Shown piece after piece: positions 42,309-50,085 of a DNA stretch of 51,041 nucleotides. The translations under genes were made by a program, and so were the position numbers. Position 1 is the stretch's first letter; every line of letters begins with the position of its first letter. The stretch covers positions 1 to 51,041 of the forward strand of contig JBBKWQ010000282.1 of the NCBI GenBank assembly GCA_037969115.1, read 5' to 3'. Below the pieces are notes generated by a model that saw only the letters and a list, made by a program, of their open reading frames with translations, did no database searches and was not told the DNA's origin. Origin of the DNA: JBBKWQ01 sp037969115 (lineage in GTDB: Bacteria; Actinomycetota; Acidimicrobiia; Acidimicrobiales; Ilumatobacteraceae).

Positions 42309-43235
42309 GTGATCCTGCTGCTCGAAACGGTCCACCACGACGCTCACGACATACTTGCCGCGGCTGATGCGCTGGAACTCGTGCCCGACCTCGACACGTT
42401 CGATCCATCGGAGTACCCGGATGTGCGGGCGATCGTCACCCGCGGGCGCGGACAGGTGAACGCAGATGTGATGTCGGCGTTTCCGGATCTGGCAGTCGTC
42501 GCACGGTGCGGCGCCGGCCTCGACAACATCGACACCACGGCGGCCGACCAGTCGGGAATCATGGTCGTCCACGCACCTGGACTCACGACGTCGGCGGTCG
42601 CCGAGCACGCACTGATGCTGATGCTGGCGGTGGGTCGACGGCTCGCTGAGGTCGATCGAGCGGTGAAGGACGGCAACTGGTCGATCCGGGAGGGCTTCAC
42701 GAGTGCTGAGATGCGAGGCAAGCGGCTCGGCATCGTCGGATTCGGCGCGATCGGTGCTCGGATCGCTGATCTCGGCCAGGCGCTCGGTATGGACGTGGTC
42801 TGCGCGACACGCCGTACCGAGGGCATTGCCGTGCCCCGGCTCGAGTTCGACGAACTGCTACGCACCTCCGACGTGATTCAGATCTGCGTTCCACTGACGG
42901 AGGCGACACAGGCAATGTTCGGTGCCGAGCAGCTTGCCCTGATGCGCCCGACGGTGGTGGTGATCAACACCGCCCGCGGTCCCATCGTGGATCACGCCGC
43001 GCTCGCCGACGCGCTCGACGCGGGCCGGATCGGGGGTTACGGCGCAGACGTGTGGGACCCCGAGCCGCCCGCCCACGGCGACCGCGTGCTCGCCCATTCG
43101 TCGACGGTGATCACGCCGCACGTCGCCGGTCTGACCGATGTGACGTATCGCGAGATCTGCGTGCGGCCCGCCGAGGCGGTCGTACGCGTCCTCAGCGGAA
43201 AACCGCCCGACCCGACTTCAGTGTTTGCTCCGTGA
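42309..43235 (+). CDS. D-2-hydroxyacid dehydrogenase (NAD-dependent)
   Basis: A 308-residue protein with a GTG start 7 bp after the VOC stop. It has a Rossmann core with GIVGFGAIGARIA, the active-site Arg in VINTARGPIVDHAALADALDAGRIGGYGADVWDPEPP (also carrying the Glu) and His in ITPHVAGLT. It is typical of glyoxylate/hydroxypyruvate reductases and phosphoglycerate dehydrogenase-like enzymes. In this operon it could reduce glyoxylate, hydroxypyruvate or another 2-keto acid. Substrate specificity is not visible. Confidence 0.92.
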   Translation: MILLLETVHHDAHDILAAADALELVPDLDTFDPSEYPDVRAIVTRGRGQVNADVMSAFPDLAVVARCGAGLDNIDTTAADQSGIMVVHAPGLTTSAVAEHALMLMLAVGRRLAEVDRAVKDGNWSIREGFTSAEMRGKRLGIVGFGAIGARIADLGQALGMDVVCATRRTEGIAVPRLEFDELLRTSDVIQICVPLTEATQAMFGAEQLALMRPTVVVINTARGPIVDHAALADALDAGRIGGYGADVWDPEPPAHGDRVLAHSSTVITPHVAGLTDVTYREICVRPAEAVVRVLSGKPPDPTSVFAP

Positions 43236-43254
43236 CGGGCCACCGACGGATCTC

Positions 43255-44490
43255 ATGAAGCGCCAGATTCCCCGACCGCGACAGTTCGCCGAGCTGTTGC
43301 GGTTCGAGCGGCCAACGTTCGATGTCACGGCTCGACGGCTGTCGCGCGCCCACACCATCGCCGACCTGCGGCGGATCGCGAAGCGCACGACCCCGAAAGC
43401 GCCTTTCGACTACACCGACGGCGCCGCCGAATCCGAGTTGTCGCTGGCGCGAGCCCGTCAGGCGTTCGAGGACATCGAATTCCACCCGTCGATCCTGCGT
43501 GACGTCTCGAGCGTCGACACGTCCTGCACGGTGACCGGGGGCTCGAGCGCGCTGCCGTTCGGAATTGCCCCAACGGGATTCACGAGGATGATGCACTCCG
43601 CCGGCGAGTGCGCCGGGGCGGCAGCCGCCGGCGCCGCCGGCATCCCATTCTCGCTCTCGACTGTCGGGACCACCACGCCCGAGGGCGTCGCGGCCGCCAA
43701 CCCGAACGGCCGGAACTGGTTCCAGCTGTACATGTGGGCCGATCGCGACCGGTCGACCGACGTGTTGGCTCGCGCTGCGCGGTCGGGGTTCGACACCCTG
43801 CTGGTGACTGTGGACGTGCCGGTGGCCGGTGCGCGTTTGCGCGATCGGTACAACGGCCTGACGGTGCCGCCGACCCTGACCGCGCGGACTGTGCTGAACG
43901 CGATCCCACGGGTCCGGTGGTGGTTCGATTTCCTGACGACCGAACCGATCGGTTTCTCGACGTTCGAGCGGTGGGACGGCACGGTCGCCGAGTTGTTGGA
44001 CTCGATGTTCGATCCGACGGTCGACTTCGACGACCTCGTCTGGATCAAGGACCAGTGGGCGGGCAAGGTGGTGGTCAAGGGCGTCCAGACCCTCGACGAT
44101 GCGCGACGCTGCGCCGACCTCGGCGTCGACGGCGTGCTCTTGTCGAATCATGGCGGTCGTCAACTCGATCGCGCGCCGGTGCCGTTCCATCTACTTCCGT
44201 CGGTCGCACGCGAGATCGGCTCGGATGTCGAGGTGATGATCGACACCGGCATCATGTCGGGCGCCGACATCGTCGCCGCGGTTGCGGCGGGTGCTCGCTT
44301 CACGCTGGTCGGACGGGCCTACCTCTACGGTCTGATGGCCGGTGGACGCGCCGGCGTCGATCGTGCAATCGAGATCCTCACCGACGAGATCGTGCGCACT
44401 CTGAAGCTGTTGGGTGTCGGTTCGCTGGCCGAGCTCGAGCCCACTCACGTCTCCCAACTCCACCGGTTCGGGCGCCGAAACGGGACGTGA
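43255..44490 (+). CDS. lldD: FMN-dependent alpha-hydroxyacid (L-lactate) dehydrogenase, LldD2 type
   Basis: A 411-residue protein. The ATG at 43255 (MKRQIPRPRQF) aligns with the start of mycobacterial LldD2, and the whole chain follows that protein: LRRIAKRTTPKAPFDYTDGAAESE, LPFGIAPTGFTRMMH, WFQLYMW, VTVDVPVAGARLRD, VVKGVQTLDDARR, the catalytic LSNHGGRQLD His, and DTGIMSGADIVAAVAAGARFTLVGRAYLYGLMAGG. It oxidises L-lactate or a related L-2-hydroxyacid such as glycolate to the keto acid with FMN. It ends the 16-gene run and faces the convergent IclR gene. Confidence 0.93.
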   Translation: MKRQIPRPRQFAELLRFERPTFDVTARRLSRAHTIADLRRIAKRTTPKAPFDYTDGAAESELSLARARQAFEDIEFHPSILRDVSSVDTSCTVTGGSSALPFGIAPTGFTRMMHSAGECAGAAAAGAAGIPFSLSTVGTTTPEGVAAANPNGRNWFQLYMWADRDRSTDVLARAARSGFDTLLVTVDVPVAGARLRDRYNGLTVPPTLTARTVLNAIPRVRWWFDFLTTEPIGFSTFERWDGTVAELLDSMFDPTVDFDDLVWIKDQWAGKVVVKGVQTLDDARRCADLGVDGVLLSNHGGRQLDRAPVPFHLLPSVAREIGSDVEVMIDTGIMSGADIVAAVAAGARFTLVGRAYLYGLMAGGRAGVDRAIEILTDEIVRTLKLLGVGSLAELEPTHVSQLHRFGRRNGT

Positions 44491-44507
44491 GGACCGGGAA
44501 CCTTCGA

Positions 44508-44543
44508 GCGTCGACGCGGCCGCCTTGCCATTCGTCCGGACGA
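44508..44543. other. short palindromes in the convergent gap
   Basis: GCGTCGACGC (44508-44517) and the perfect 12-bp TCGTCCGGACGA (44532-44543) lie between the lldD and IclR stop codons. Either might contribute to termination, but neither has a loop and T-run of the usual kind. Confidence 0.25.
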
Positions 44544-44546
44544 GCG

Positions 44547-45311
44547 TCAGCCGAGATAGGCCTTGGCAATGCCGCGTGCAGCGCGTTGGAGGTGCGGGCG
44601 CATCGTGACGAGATCCATCCGTTCCCGCGGCCCCGTCACCGAGATCGCCGCGATGGCACGGCCCGAGCCGCGGATCGGCGTGGCGAAGCACGTCATGCCG
44701 TCGGCGAACTCCTCGTCGTCGATCGCAAACGAGTTCGCGGTCACCCGCTCGAGTTCGCGACGGAACTCATCGGGGTCGGTGATCGTGTGTCGGGTCCTCG
44801 GCTGGAGCCCCTCCTGGATGACGCGGTCGACGAGCTCGGCCGGCGCTGTCGACAGGATCGCCTTCCCGAGCGCAGTGCAGTAAGCGGGGAACCGATGGCC
44901 GACGCGCGCAGGCGTGTCGATCCGTCGATGGCTGCCGATCTTCTCGATGTAGATGACCTCGGTGCCGTCGAGCGCCCCGAGATTCACGATCTCATGGGTG
45001 ACCTCGTACAGATCCTCGAGAAACGGGATGGCCGTCTCGCGCAGCCGTGAGGTTGTCACCACGCGTCCGCCCATCTCGAACAAGCGAGTGCCGAGCCGGA
45101 ACTGATCGCCGAGGCGCTGCAACCATCCGAACCGGACGAGCAACCGAACAGTGCGGTGGATCGTCGCTTTGGGGAGCCCCGTCCGGGCGGTGAGCTCATG
45201 CTGGGAGAGTTCGGTGTCGTCGCCGAACGCGTCGAGAATCAAGGTCATCCGACCGATCGCCGAGTCGAGGTATTCCTCCGGCGGGATCTTGTTCGGCTCA
45301 GTCGAACCCAT
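44547..45311 (-). CDS. IclR-family transcriptional regulator
   Basis: A 254-residue regulator. The ATG at 45311 begins MGSTEPNKIPPEEYLDSAIGRM. The winged helix (about 17-75) has LSQHELTARTGLPKATIHRTVRLLVRFGWLQRLG. The effector domain has HEIVNLGALDGTEVIYIEKIGS, FPAYCTALGKAILS and MTCFATPIRGSGRAIAAISVTGP. IclR proteins usually control a neighbouring catabolic operon through a small acid. This gene is divergent from the amidohydrolase operon and converges on the 16-gene run, so it may control both. An imperfect 11-bp inverted repeat begins 4 bp upstream of its own start. Confidence 0.95.
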   Translation of the reverse strand: MGSTEPNKIPPEEYLDSAIGRMTLILDAFGDDTELSQHELTARTGLPKATIHRTVRLLVRFGWLQRLGDQFRLGTRLFEMGGRVVTTSRLRETAIPFLEDLYEVTHEIVNLGALDGTEVIYIEKIGSHRRIDTPARVGHRFPAYCTALGKAILSTAPAELVDRVIQEGLQPRTRHTITDPDEFRRELERVTANSFAIDDEEFADGMTCFATPIRGSGRAIAAISVTGPRERMDLVTMRPHLQRAARGIAKAYLG

Positions 45312-45314
45312 CGC

Positions 45315-45341
45315 TGTACATCCTGACCGGCAGGGTGGACA
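45315..45341. promoter_or_regulatory. candidate IclR operator in the divergent intergenic region
   Basis: TGTACATCCTG (45315-45325) and CAGGGTGGACA (45331-45341) are inverted repeats matching at 9 of 11 positions around a 5-bp centre. They occupy the 61-bp gap between the IclR start (45311) and the amidohydrolase start (45373). Size and layout fit a dimer site for autoregulation and control of the divergent operon. Confidence 0.5.
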
Positions 45342-45372
45342 ATGTCGCAACCGAGTAGTCGAAGGGGGCACC

Positions 45373-46665
45373 ATGAAACATGCGTCGGGTACGTTGTTGA
45401 TCCGCGGCGGAACGGTCATCGACGGCACCGGGTCCGATTCGATTCCGGGAGGCGCGATCCTCGTCGAAGACGGTCGGATCACGTTCGTCGGGACCGCCGA
45501 GGCGTTGCCCGATCTGCCGGCCGATGTCGAGCAACTCGACGCCGGTGGCGGCACGATCATGCCGGGTCTGGTCGAACCGCACTGGCACGCGTCGTACTTC
45601 AATGTGCTCGAACTCGAAGATCTCGACATCAAGTATCCGGCCGAGATGGTCTCGATCCAGGCGACTTTCAACGCCCGGTTGGCACTCGAGTGCGGGTACA
45701 CGTCGGCCCGTTCGGCCGGTTGTCTGTTCAACTCCGATGTGTGGCTCGCTGAGTGCATCGACACCGACCTGGTACCCGGACCTCGATTCGTGCCAGGAGG
45801 CCAGGAGATCTGCGGCGCAGGCGGACTGATGGACTGGAACCCCGAATTCCGCCAGATTGGCATGGAGGGTGTGATCCTGGTCGTCGACGGCCCCGATCAG
45901 GCGCGTTCGGCTGCTCGCCGACTGGTGAAGAACGGGGCGCAGTGGATCAAGACGTACCCGACCGGCGACGCCGCTGCGCCGGGCACGAACGACCATCACA
46001 CGCTGTCGATGACCTTCGACGAGATGGCGGCCGTGGTGGCCGTGGCCCACAACCATCGCCGCAAGGTGTACGGCCATTGCCGCGCCACGGAGGGCATCAA
46101 GAATGCTCTGCTGGCCGGTTACGACTCGATCGAACACGGCACGTTCATGGATAAGGAGTGTCTCGACCTGATGCTCGAGCGCGACGTGCCGTGCGTGCCG
46201 GCGCTCTACTTCGAGCGCGCCTCGATCGAGAATGGGGCCGAGTTCGGTCTGCCACCTGACGTGATTGCCGGGCACCAGGAGACGCTGGAGGGCGGGATCG
46301 AAAGCGCCCGCATGATTCAAGCGGCGGGTGGCACCTTGGGTCTTGGCGGCGATTACGGGTTCGCCTGGAATCCCCACGGTGACTACGCAAAGGAGCTCGC
46401 TTTCTTCGTCGACGAGGTCGGGTTCAGCCCAATGGAGACGCTCGTCTGCGCGACCCGCAACGGCGCCAAGATCCTCGGCACCGACGGAGACGTCGGCACG
46501 CTCGAGATCGGGAAACTCGCCGATGTGCTGGTCGTGGACGGTGATGTGCTGGAAGACATCTCGATCCTCCAGCACCGCGAACGGCTCCGAGCCGTGGTGC
46601 AGGGTGGGATCGTGAAGGCGGGCACGATGGCACCGAACCGTCCGACCATCGTTCCGGCACCGTGA
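45373..46665 (+). CDS. amidohydrolase-superfamily metal-dependent hydrolase
   Basis: A 430-residue protein with AAGGGGG upstream. N-terminal RGGTVIDGTGSDSIPGGAILVEDGRI is the usual beta-sandwich start. Metal ligands: His70 and His72 in PHWH, Lys in QWIKTYPTGD, His in VYGHCRA, His in DSIEHGTF and Asp in LGLGGDYGFAW; the C-terminus is LEIGKLADVLVVDGD. It resembles imidazolonepropionase-like/Xaa-Pro-dipeptidase-like hydrolases that cleave cyclic or acylated amides, or lactones. It opens an operon divergent from the IclR gene. The natural substrate is open. Confidence 0.9.
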   Translation: MKHASGTLLIRGGTVIDGTGSDSIPGGAILVEDGRITFVGTAEALPDLPADVEQLDAGGGTIMPGLVEPHWHASYFNVLELEDLDIKYPAEMVSIQATFNARLALECGYTSARSAGCLFNSDVWLAECIDTDLVPGPRFVPGGQEICGAGGLMDWNPEFRQIGMEGVILVVDGPDQARSAARRLVKNGAQWIKTYPTGDAAAPGTNDHHTLSMTFDEMAAVVAVAHNHRRKVYGHCRATEGIKNALLAGYDSIEHGTFMDKECLDLMLERDVPCVPALYFERASIENGAEFGLPPDVIAGHQETLEGGIESARMIQAAGGTLGLGGDYGFAWNPHGDYAKELAFFVDEVGFSPMETLVCATRNGAKILGTDGDVGTLEIGKLADVLVVDGDVLEDISILQHRERLRAVVQGGIVKAGTMAPNRPTIVPAP

Positions 46666-47534
46666 TCGCGCTTGCCCGGCCGTGGCCGACGAACCCGTGG
46701 CCGACGCAGTTCAGAACCGTCCGTGTCTCGACGCCCGGTGCCCTGCCCGACGGTCTGCGGTTTGTCACTGTGCAGAGTCCGGCGCTGGGTGGACGGGGAG
46801 ACCTGGCGATCTTCGTGCCTCCGGGTCTCGAACTGGGCACAACGGATCTACCGCTCGTCGTGCTGCTGCACGGCGTGTACGGGAGCTTCTGGAATTGGGC
46901 GTTCTGCGGTGGGGCACACGATGTGTTGTCGGCACTCATCGAAGCCGGTGTTGTCGCGCCGATGGTGCTTGCGATGCCCTCCGACGGTTTGGCGGGGGAG
47001 GGCACGGCGTACCTCGACTGCGGCGGCGCGGACTACGAACGGTGGGTGATCGACGACGTGCCGGCCTGCGTCGCCGAGGCGACCGCATGTATCGGTGACC
47101 GCTCACCGCTGATGCTCGGCGGTAACTCGATGGGTGGTTTCGGTGCGTTGCGGCTGTCAGCTCGCCATGCGGGTCGGGTCGCGGCGGTGTGTGCCCATTC
47201 GGCGATCACCGACCTCGACGAGCTTGCGCTGTTCACGCTCGACGACGTCGGTGTCGTGGTGGGGCTGCCGGACGCCGAACGTTCGGTGGTCAGCGTGATC
47301 GGGCGGCATCGCGACGTCATGCCACCGATCCACGTCGACTGTGGAACCGGCGATCCGCTGATCGGTCCGAATCGTGACCTACGCGACGCGCTCGAACGGC
47401 TCGGCGTCGATCACTCCTACGAGGAGTACGACGGTGCGCACGACTGGCCGAGTTGGCGCCGTCGCCTCGCCGTGAGTCTGCAGTTCTTCGACCGCGTCGC
47501 TCGTGCGACGGCTGCGACGGGCCGGCCATGCTGA
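46662..47534 (+). CDS. alpha/beta-hydrolase esterase (EstD/S-formylglutathione hydrolase-like)
   Basis: A 290-residue protein. Its GTG overlaps the amidohydrolase stop (GTGA). Features: oxyanion loop LVVLLHGVYGSFWNW, nucleophile Ser156 in GGNSMGGFGAL, acid in VDCGTGDPLIG and His in YDGAHDWPSWRR. The family covers carboxylesterases and acyl-sugar esterases; no signal peptide is present, so it acts in the cytoplasm. In this operon it could remove an acyl group from the imported compound or open a lactone (inference). Confidence 0.9.
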   Translation: MIALARPWPTNPWPTQFRTVRVSTPGALPDGLRFVTVQSPALGGRGDLAIFVPPGLELGTTDLPLVVLLHGVYGSFWNWAFCGGAHDVLSALIEAGVVAPMVLAMPSDGLAGEGTAYLDCGGADYERWVIDDVPACVAEATACIGDRSPLMLGGNSMGGFGALRLSARHAGRVAAVCAHSAITDLDELALFTLDDVGVVVGLPDAERSVVSVIGRHRDVMPPIHVDCGTGDPLIGPNRDLRDALERLGVDHSYEEYDGAHDWPSWRRRLAVSLQFFDRVARATAATGRPC

Positions 47535-48358
47535 CCCTCACCCGCACGGCGTCCGGGCCCGTGCTCGATCGCGATGGCGACCGCCGGTTGCTCGCCGACG
47601 ACTGGGACGACCTGTTCGGAGTCGACGGATTGGTCGATTACCTCGGTAGCAGTGATGGCGCCGCGTTCGATGCCGATCCTGCGCCATTGAAGCCCGTGAG
47701 CCGGCAAGAGGTCTGGGCTGCCGGGATCACGTACTACGCGAGCCGCGATGCCCGCATGGAGGAGTCTGAGGTGGCCGGCTCCGCCGATGTGTACCAGCGC
47801 TGCTACGACGCGCTCCGTCCGGAGCTGTTCTTCAAGGCGACAGCTCACCGGGTGGTCGGTGACGGCGACTCGGTCCGGATCCGCACCGATGCTCATTGGA
47901 ACGTGCCCGAGCCCGAACTCACGCTCGCGATCACGAAACACGGCGAGGTGTTCGGGTACACGATCGGCAACGACATGAGCAGTCGCGATATCGAGGGTGA
48001 GAATCCGCTGTACCTGCCACAGGCCAAGATCTACGACGGATGTGCATCACTCGGCCCGTGCATCGTGGTCACCGACCGACCACCGCCGCCCGAGTGCGAG
48101 ATCAGCCTGTCGATCACTCGCAACGGTGCCGGCACCGTGTTTGCCGGAGCGACCACGGTGGCGCGCATCCGGCGCACGTTCACGGAGCTCGTCGAGCACC
48201 TCCGCCGTGACAACTCCTTCCCGGACGGGTGTTTCCTGATGACCGGGACCGGCATCGTCCCGCCGGCGGATTTCACCCTCGAAGCCGGCGACGCGATCGA
48301 GATCTCGATCGACGCGATCGGCACGCTCCGCAACTGGGTTGTCCGAGGCGACGGCTGA
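47528..48358 (+). CDS. fumarylacetoacetate-hydrolase-family enzyme, 2-keto-3-deoxy-pentonate dehydratase-like
   Basis: A 276-residue protein. The ATG lies inside the end of the esterase gene. The FAH core has VPEPELTLAITKHGEVFGYTIGNDMSSRDIEGENPLYLPQAKIYDGCASLGPCIV, closely like the KdaD-type 2-dehydro-3-deoxy-D-arabinonate dehydratases of Weimberg-like pathways. There the product is 2-oxoglutarate semialdehyde. Glu/Asp metal ligands are visible in EPE and IYD. With the acid-sugar dehydratase at 40719 it forms two successive dehydration steps. No semialdehyde dehydrogenase is present in the window. Confidence 0.9.
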   Translation: MLTLTRTASGPVLDRDGDRRLLADDWDDLFGVDGLVDYLGSSDGAAFDADPAPLKPVSRQEVWAAGITYYASRDARMEESEVAGSADVYQRCYDALRPELFFKATAHRVVGDGDSVRIRTDAHWNVPEPELTLAITKHGEVFGYTIGNDMSSRDIEGENPLYLPQAKIYDGCASLGPCIVVTDRPPPPECEISLSITRNGAGTVFAGATTVARIRRTFTELVEHLRRDNSFPDGCFLMTGTGIVPPADFTLEAGDAIEISIDAIGTLRNWVVRGDG

Positions 48359-48494
48359 GAACGCTTCCCCGACCGCGGTCAACCGGTTCGCGTCGACGAG
48401 TCGGCCGCCCGACGTGAGGCAGCGGCTGCGTGACAGTCGCCTGTTGATCTGCAACGATCGTGGTGGGACTGACCAGGGGAGTGGCGCGATACCG

Positions 48495-49301
48495 ATGGCT
48501 GGTGAAATGGATCCGTCGGCTGCCGCCTACGACGGAGAGCTCGTTCCGTGGCTGTTCGAGCACTGGGCTGAACCGATGGTCGACCTCGTTGCGGCGCAGC
48601 CGTCGTCTCGCATCGTCGACGTCGCGTGCGGCAGCGGGCTGATCGTTCGGCACTTGTTGGGCCGCCTGGATGGCGCAGGTCGGATCCATGGTGTCGATCT
48701 GGATGCTGGGATGCTCACGTACGCCGCCACCACCGTCCACGACGAGCGGGTGACCTGGCATGAATCCGACGCAGCTGACCTGCCGTTCGAGACCGGCAGC
48801 GTTGACCGCGTGAGTTGCCAGCAGGGACTTCAGTTCTTCCCGGACCGTTTGGCCGCGCTCGCTGAGGTTCGCCGAGTGCTCGAGCCCGGTGGGCAATTCA
48901 CCGTGGCCACCTGGGGCCGGGTCGACGACAATCCCTGGCCTGCCGCGCTGTCGTCGGCGGTCGGCCGGCTGCTCGGCAACGATGCCGGCGCGGGTATGGC
49001 GATCGTGTGTGCTCTTGGGGAACCCGCGGAAATCGAGGCGTTGCTGTCCGAGGTCGGTTTCGAGAAGATCATTGTTCGCGAGCAGGCGCGGGTCGCGACG
49101 CATCGTGATGTGAGAGTGGCGGCGGCAGGCCAGTTGGCCGCGTTACCGAGCGGATCAGCGATCGACGGCCTCACACACGAACAACACACCGAAGTGGTCG
49201 AGCTGATGTGTGAGCTGCTCGCCGACCACGTGGATGAAACGGGGCGGCTCAGCGTGCCGTCGACCTGCACTCTCACGCACGCGACGAGTCCCTCGAGCTG
49301 A
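48495..49301 (+). CDS. class I SAM-dependent methyltransferase
   Basis: A 268-residue protein. Motif I is IVDVACGSGLIVRHLLG; motif II/III is DLPFETGSVDRVSCQQGLQFFPDRLAALAEVRRVLEPGGQFTVATWG. These are UbiE/COQ5-like signatures. The ATG at 48495 or at 48507 is possible; AGGGGAG lies upstream at a long distance. It sits 136 bp after the FAH gene and may be a separate transcript. The substrate is unknown. Confidence 0.88.
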   Translation: MAGEMDPSAAAYDGELVPWLFEHWAEPMVDLVAAQPSSRIVDVACGSGLIVRHLLGRLDGAGRIHGVDLDAGMLTYAATTVHDERVTWHESDAADLPFETGSVDRVSCQQGLQFFPDRLAALAEVRRVLEPGGQFTVATWGRVDDNPWPAALSSAVGRLLGNDAGAGMAIVCALGEPAEIEALLSEVGFEKIIVREQARVATHRDVRVAAAGQLAALPSGSAIDGLTHEQHTEVVELMCELLADHVDETGRLSVPSTCTLTHATSPSS

Positions 49302-49320
49302 GAGACAGGAGCCCACCGAC

Positions 49321-49803
49321 ATGAAGAAGATCCTGGTGAGCGGTTGCCTGAACGGTCGCCCGATCCGGTTCAACGAGACCAACGTCGAGGTCGAGTCGGC
49401 GATCTGGGACCGCTGGCATTCCGAGGGGCGGCTGGTGTCGTTCTGCCCGGAACTGGCGGCGGGTTTCCCGGTGCCGCGACCGCCCGCCGAGATCGTCGGC
49501 GGTCATGCGTCAGTCGTGCTGCGTCGACAGGCTGTCGTGCTCGAGGACAGCGGTACCGACGTGACAGAGATGTTCATCACCGGCGCCGAGCTCGCCGTCG
49601 TGCGGGCACTGGCAGCGGGGTGCGTGGCGGCTGTGTTGACCGATGGCAGCCCGTCTTGTGGCACCACGTATGTCTACGACGGCGGCTTCTCCGGCGGCAC
49701 CACACCCGGGATGGGCGTCACTGCGCAGCTGCTCACCGATCGCGGGATCACAGTGTTTGCCGAGACGCAGATCGAGCAGGCAGACCGGTATCTCCGCTCG
49801 TAG
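49321..49803 (+). CDS. DUF523-family protein
   Basis: A 160-residue protein with AGGAG upstream and ATG at 49321. It has LVSGCLNGRPIRFN, FCPELAAGFPVPRPPAEI and the conserved VLTDGSPSCGTTYVYDG motif of DUF523. The Cys pairs suggest metal or redox chemistry. The family's role is unknown. A long out-of-phase open frame overlaps it. Confidence 0.9.
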   Translation: MKKILVSGCLNGRPIRFNETNVEVESAIWDRWHSEGRLVSFCPELAAGFPVPRPPAEIVGGHASVVLRRQAVVLEDSGTDVTEMFITGAELAVVRALAAGCVAAVLTDGSPSCGTTYVYDGGFSGGTTPGMGVTAQLLTDRGITVFAETQIEQADRYLRS

Positions 49804-50072
49804 TCACGGATTTGCGAGTGCGTCATAGCGGCGAAGATGGCTTGCCGTTCACGACGCGCATGGGCAATGGTGACCCGATCGGGGAGGACATCGTTGCCCT
49901 CATCAACGATGCCTACGATGCCAACACGATCAGCACGCCCTGGCAGCCCGGTGATCTGCTCCTCGTCGACAACATCCGCATGGCGCACAGCAGGGAGCCG
50001 TTCGACGGGGACCGCGAAGTGCTGGTCGCTCTCGCCATCCCGACACGCGTGACGACCGAGTACTCTTGCTGA
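49804..50072 (+). pseudogene. 3' remnant of a TauD/SyrP-type Fe(II)/2-oxoglutarate dioxygenase gene
   Basis: In the frame ending at 50072, residues read TTRMGNGDPIGEDIVALINDAYDANTIS, then PWQPGDLLLVDNIRMAHSREPFDGDREVLVALAIP. This is the conserved C-terminus of SyrP/TauD-like dioxygenases, with the final metal His in MAHSREPF and the 2OG-binding Arg. The N-terminal two thirds, including the HxD motif, is absent: upstream lies the intact DUF523 gene in another frame. Only about 75 residues match, so the gene is truncated, probably by deletion. It might be translated from an internal ATG (49860) but would lack the active site. Confidence 0.7.
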
Positions 50073-50085
50073 CAGGAGGGGCACA

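Noticed and set aside
44218..44280. Met in place of the usual Arg (DTGIMSGAD) in the FMN-binding loop of the lldD product as a defect
   Set aside because: Mycobacterial LldD2-type proteins carry the same DTGIMSGAD form, so this is a subfamily trait.
44532..44543. 12-bp perfect palindrome as an intrinsic terminator
   Set aside because: A palindrome without a spacer cannot form a good hairpin loop, and there is no T-run. Listed only as a weak feature.
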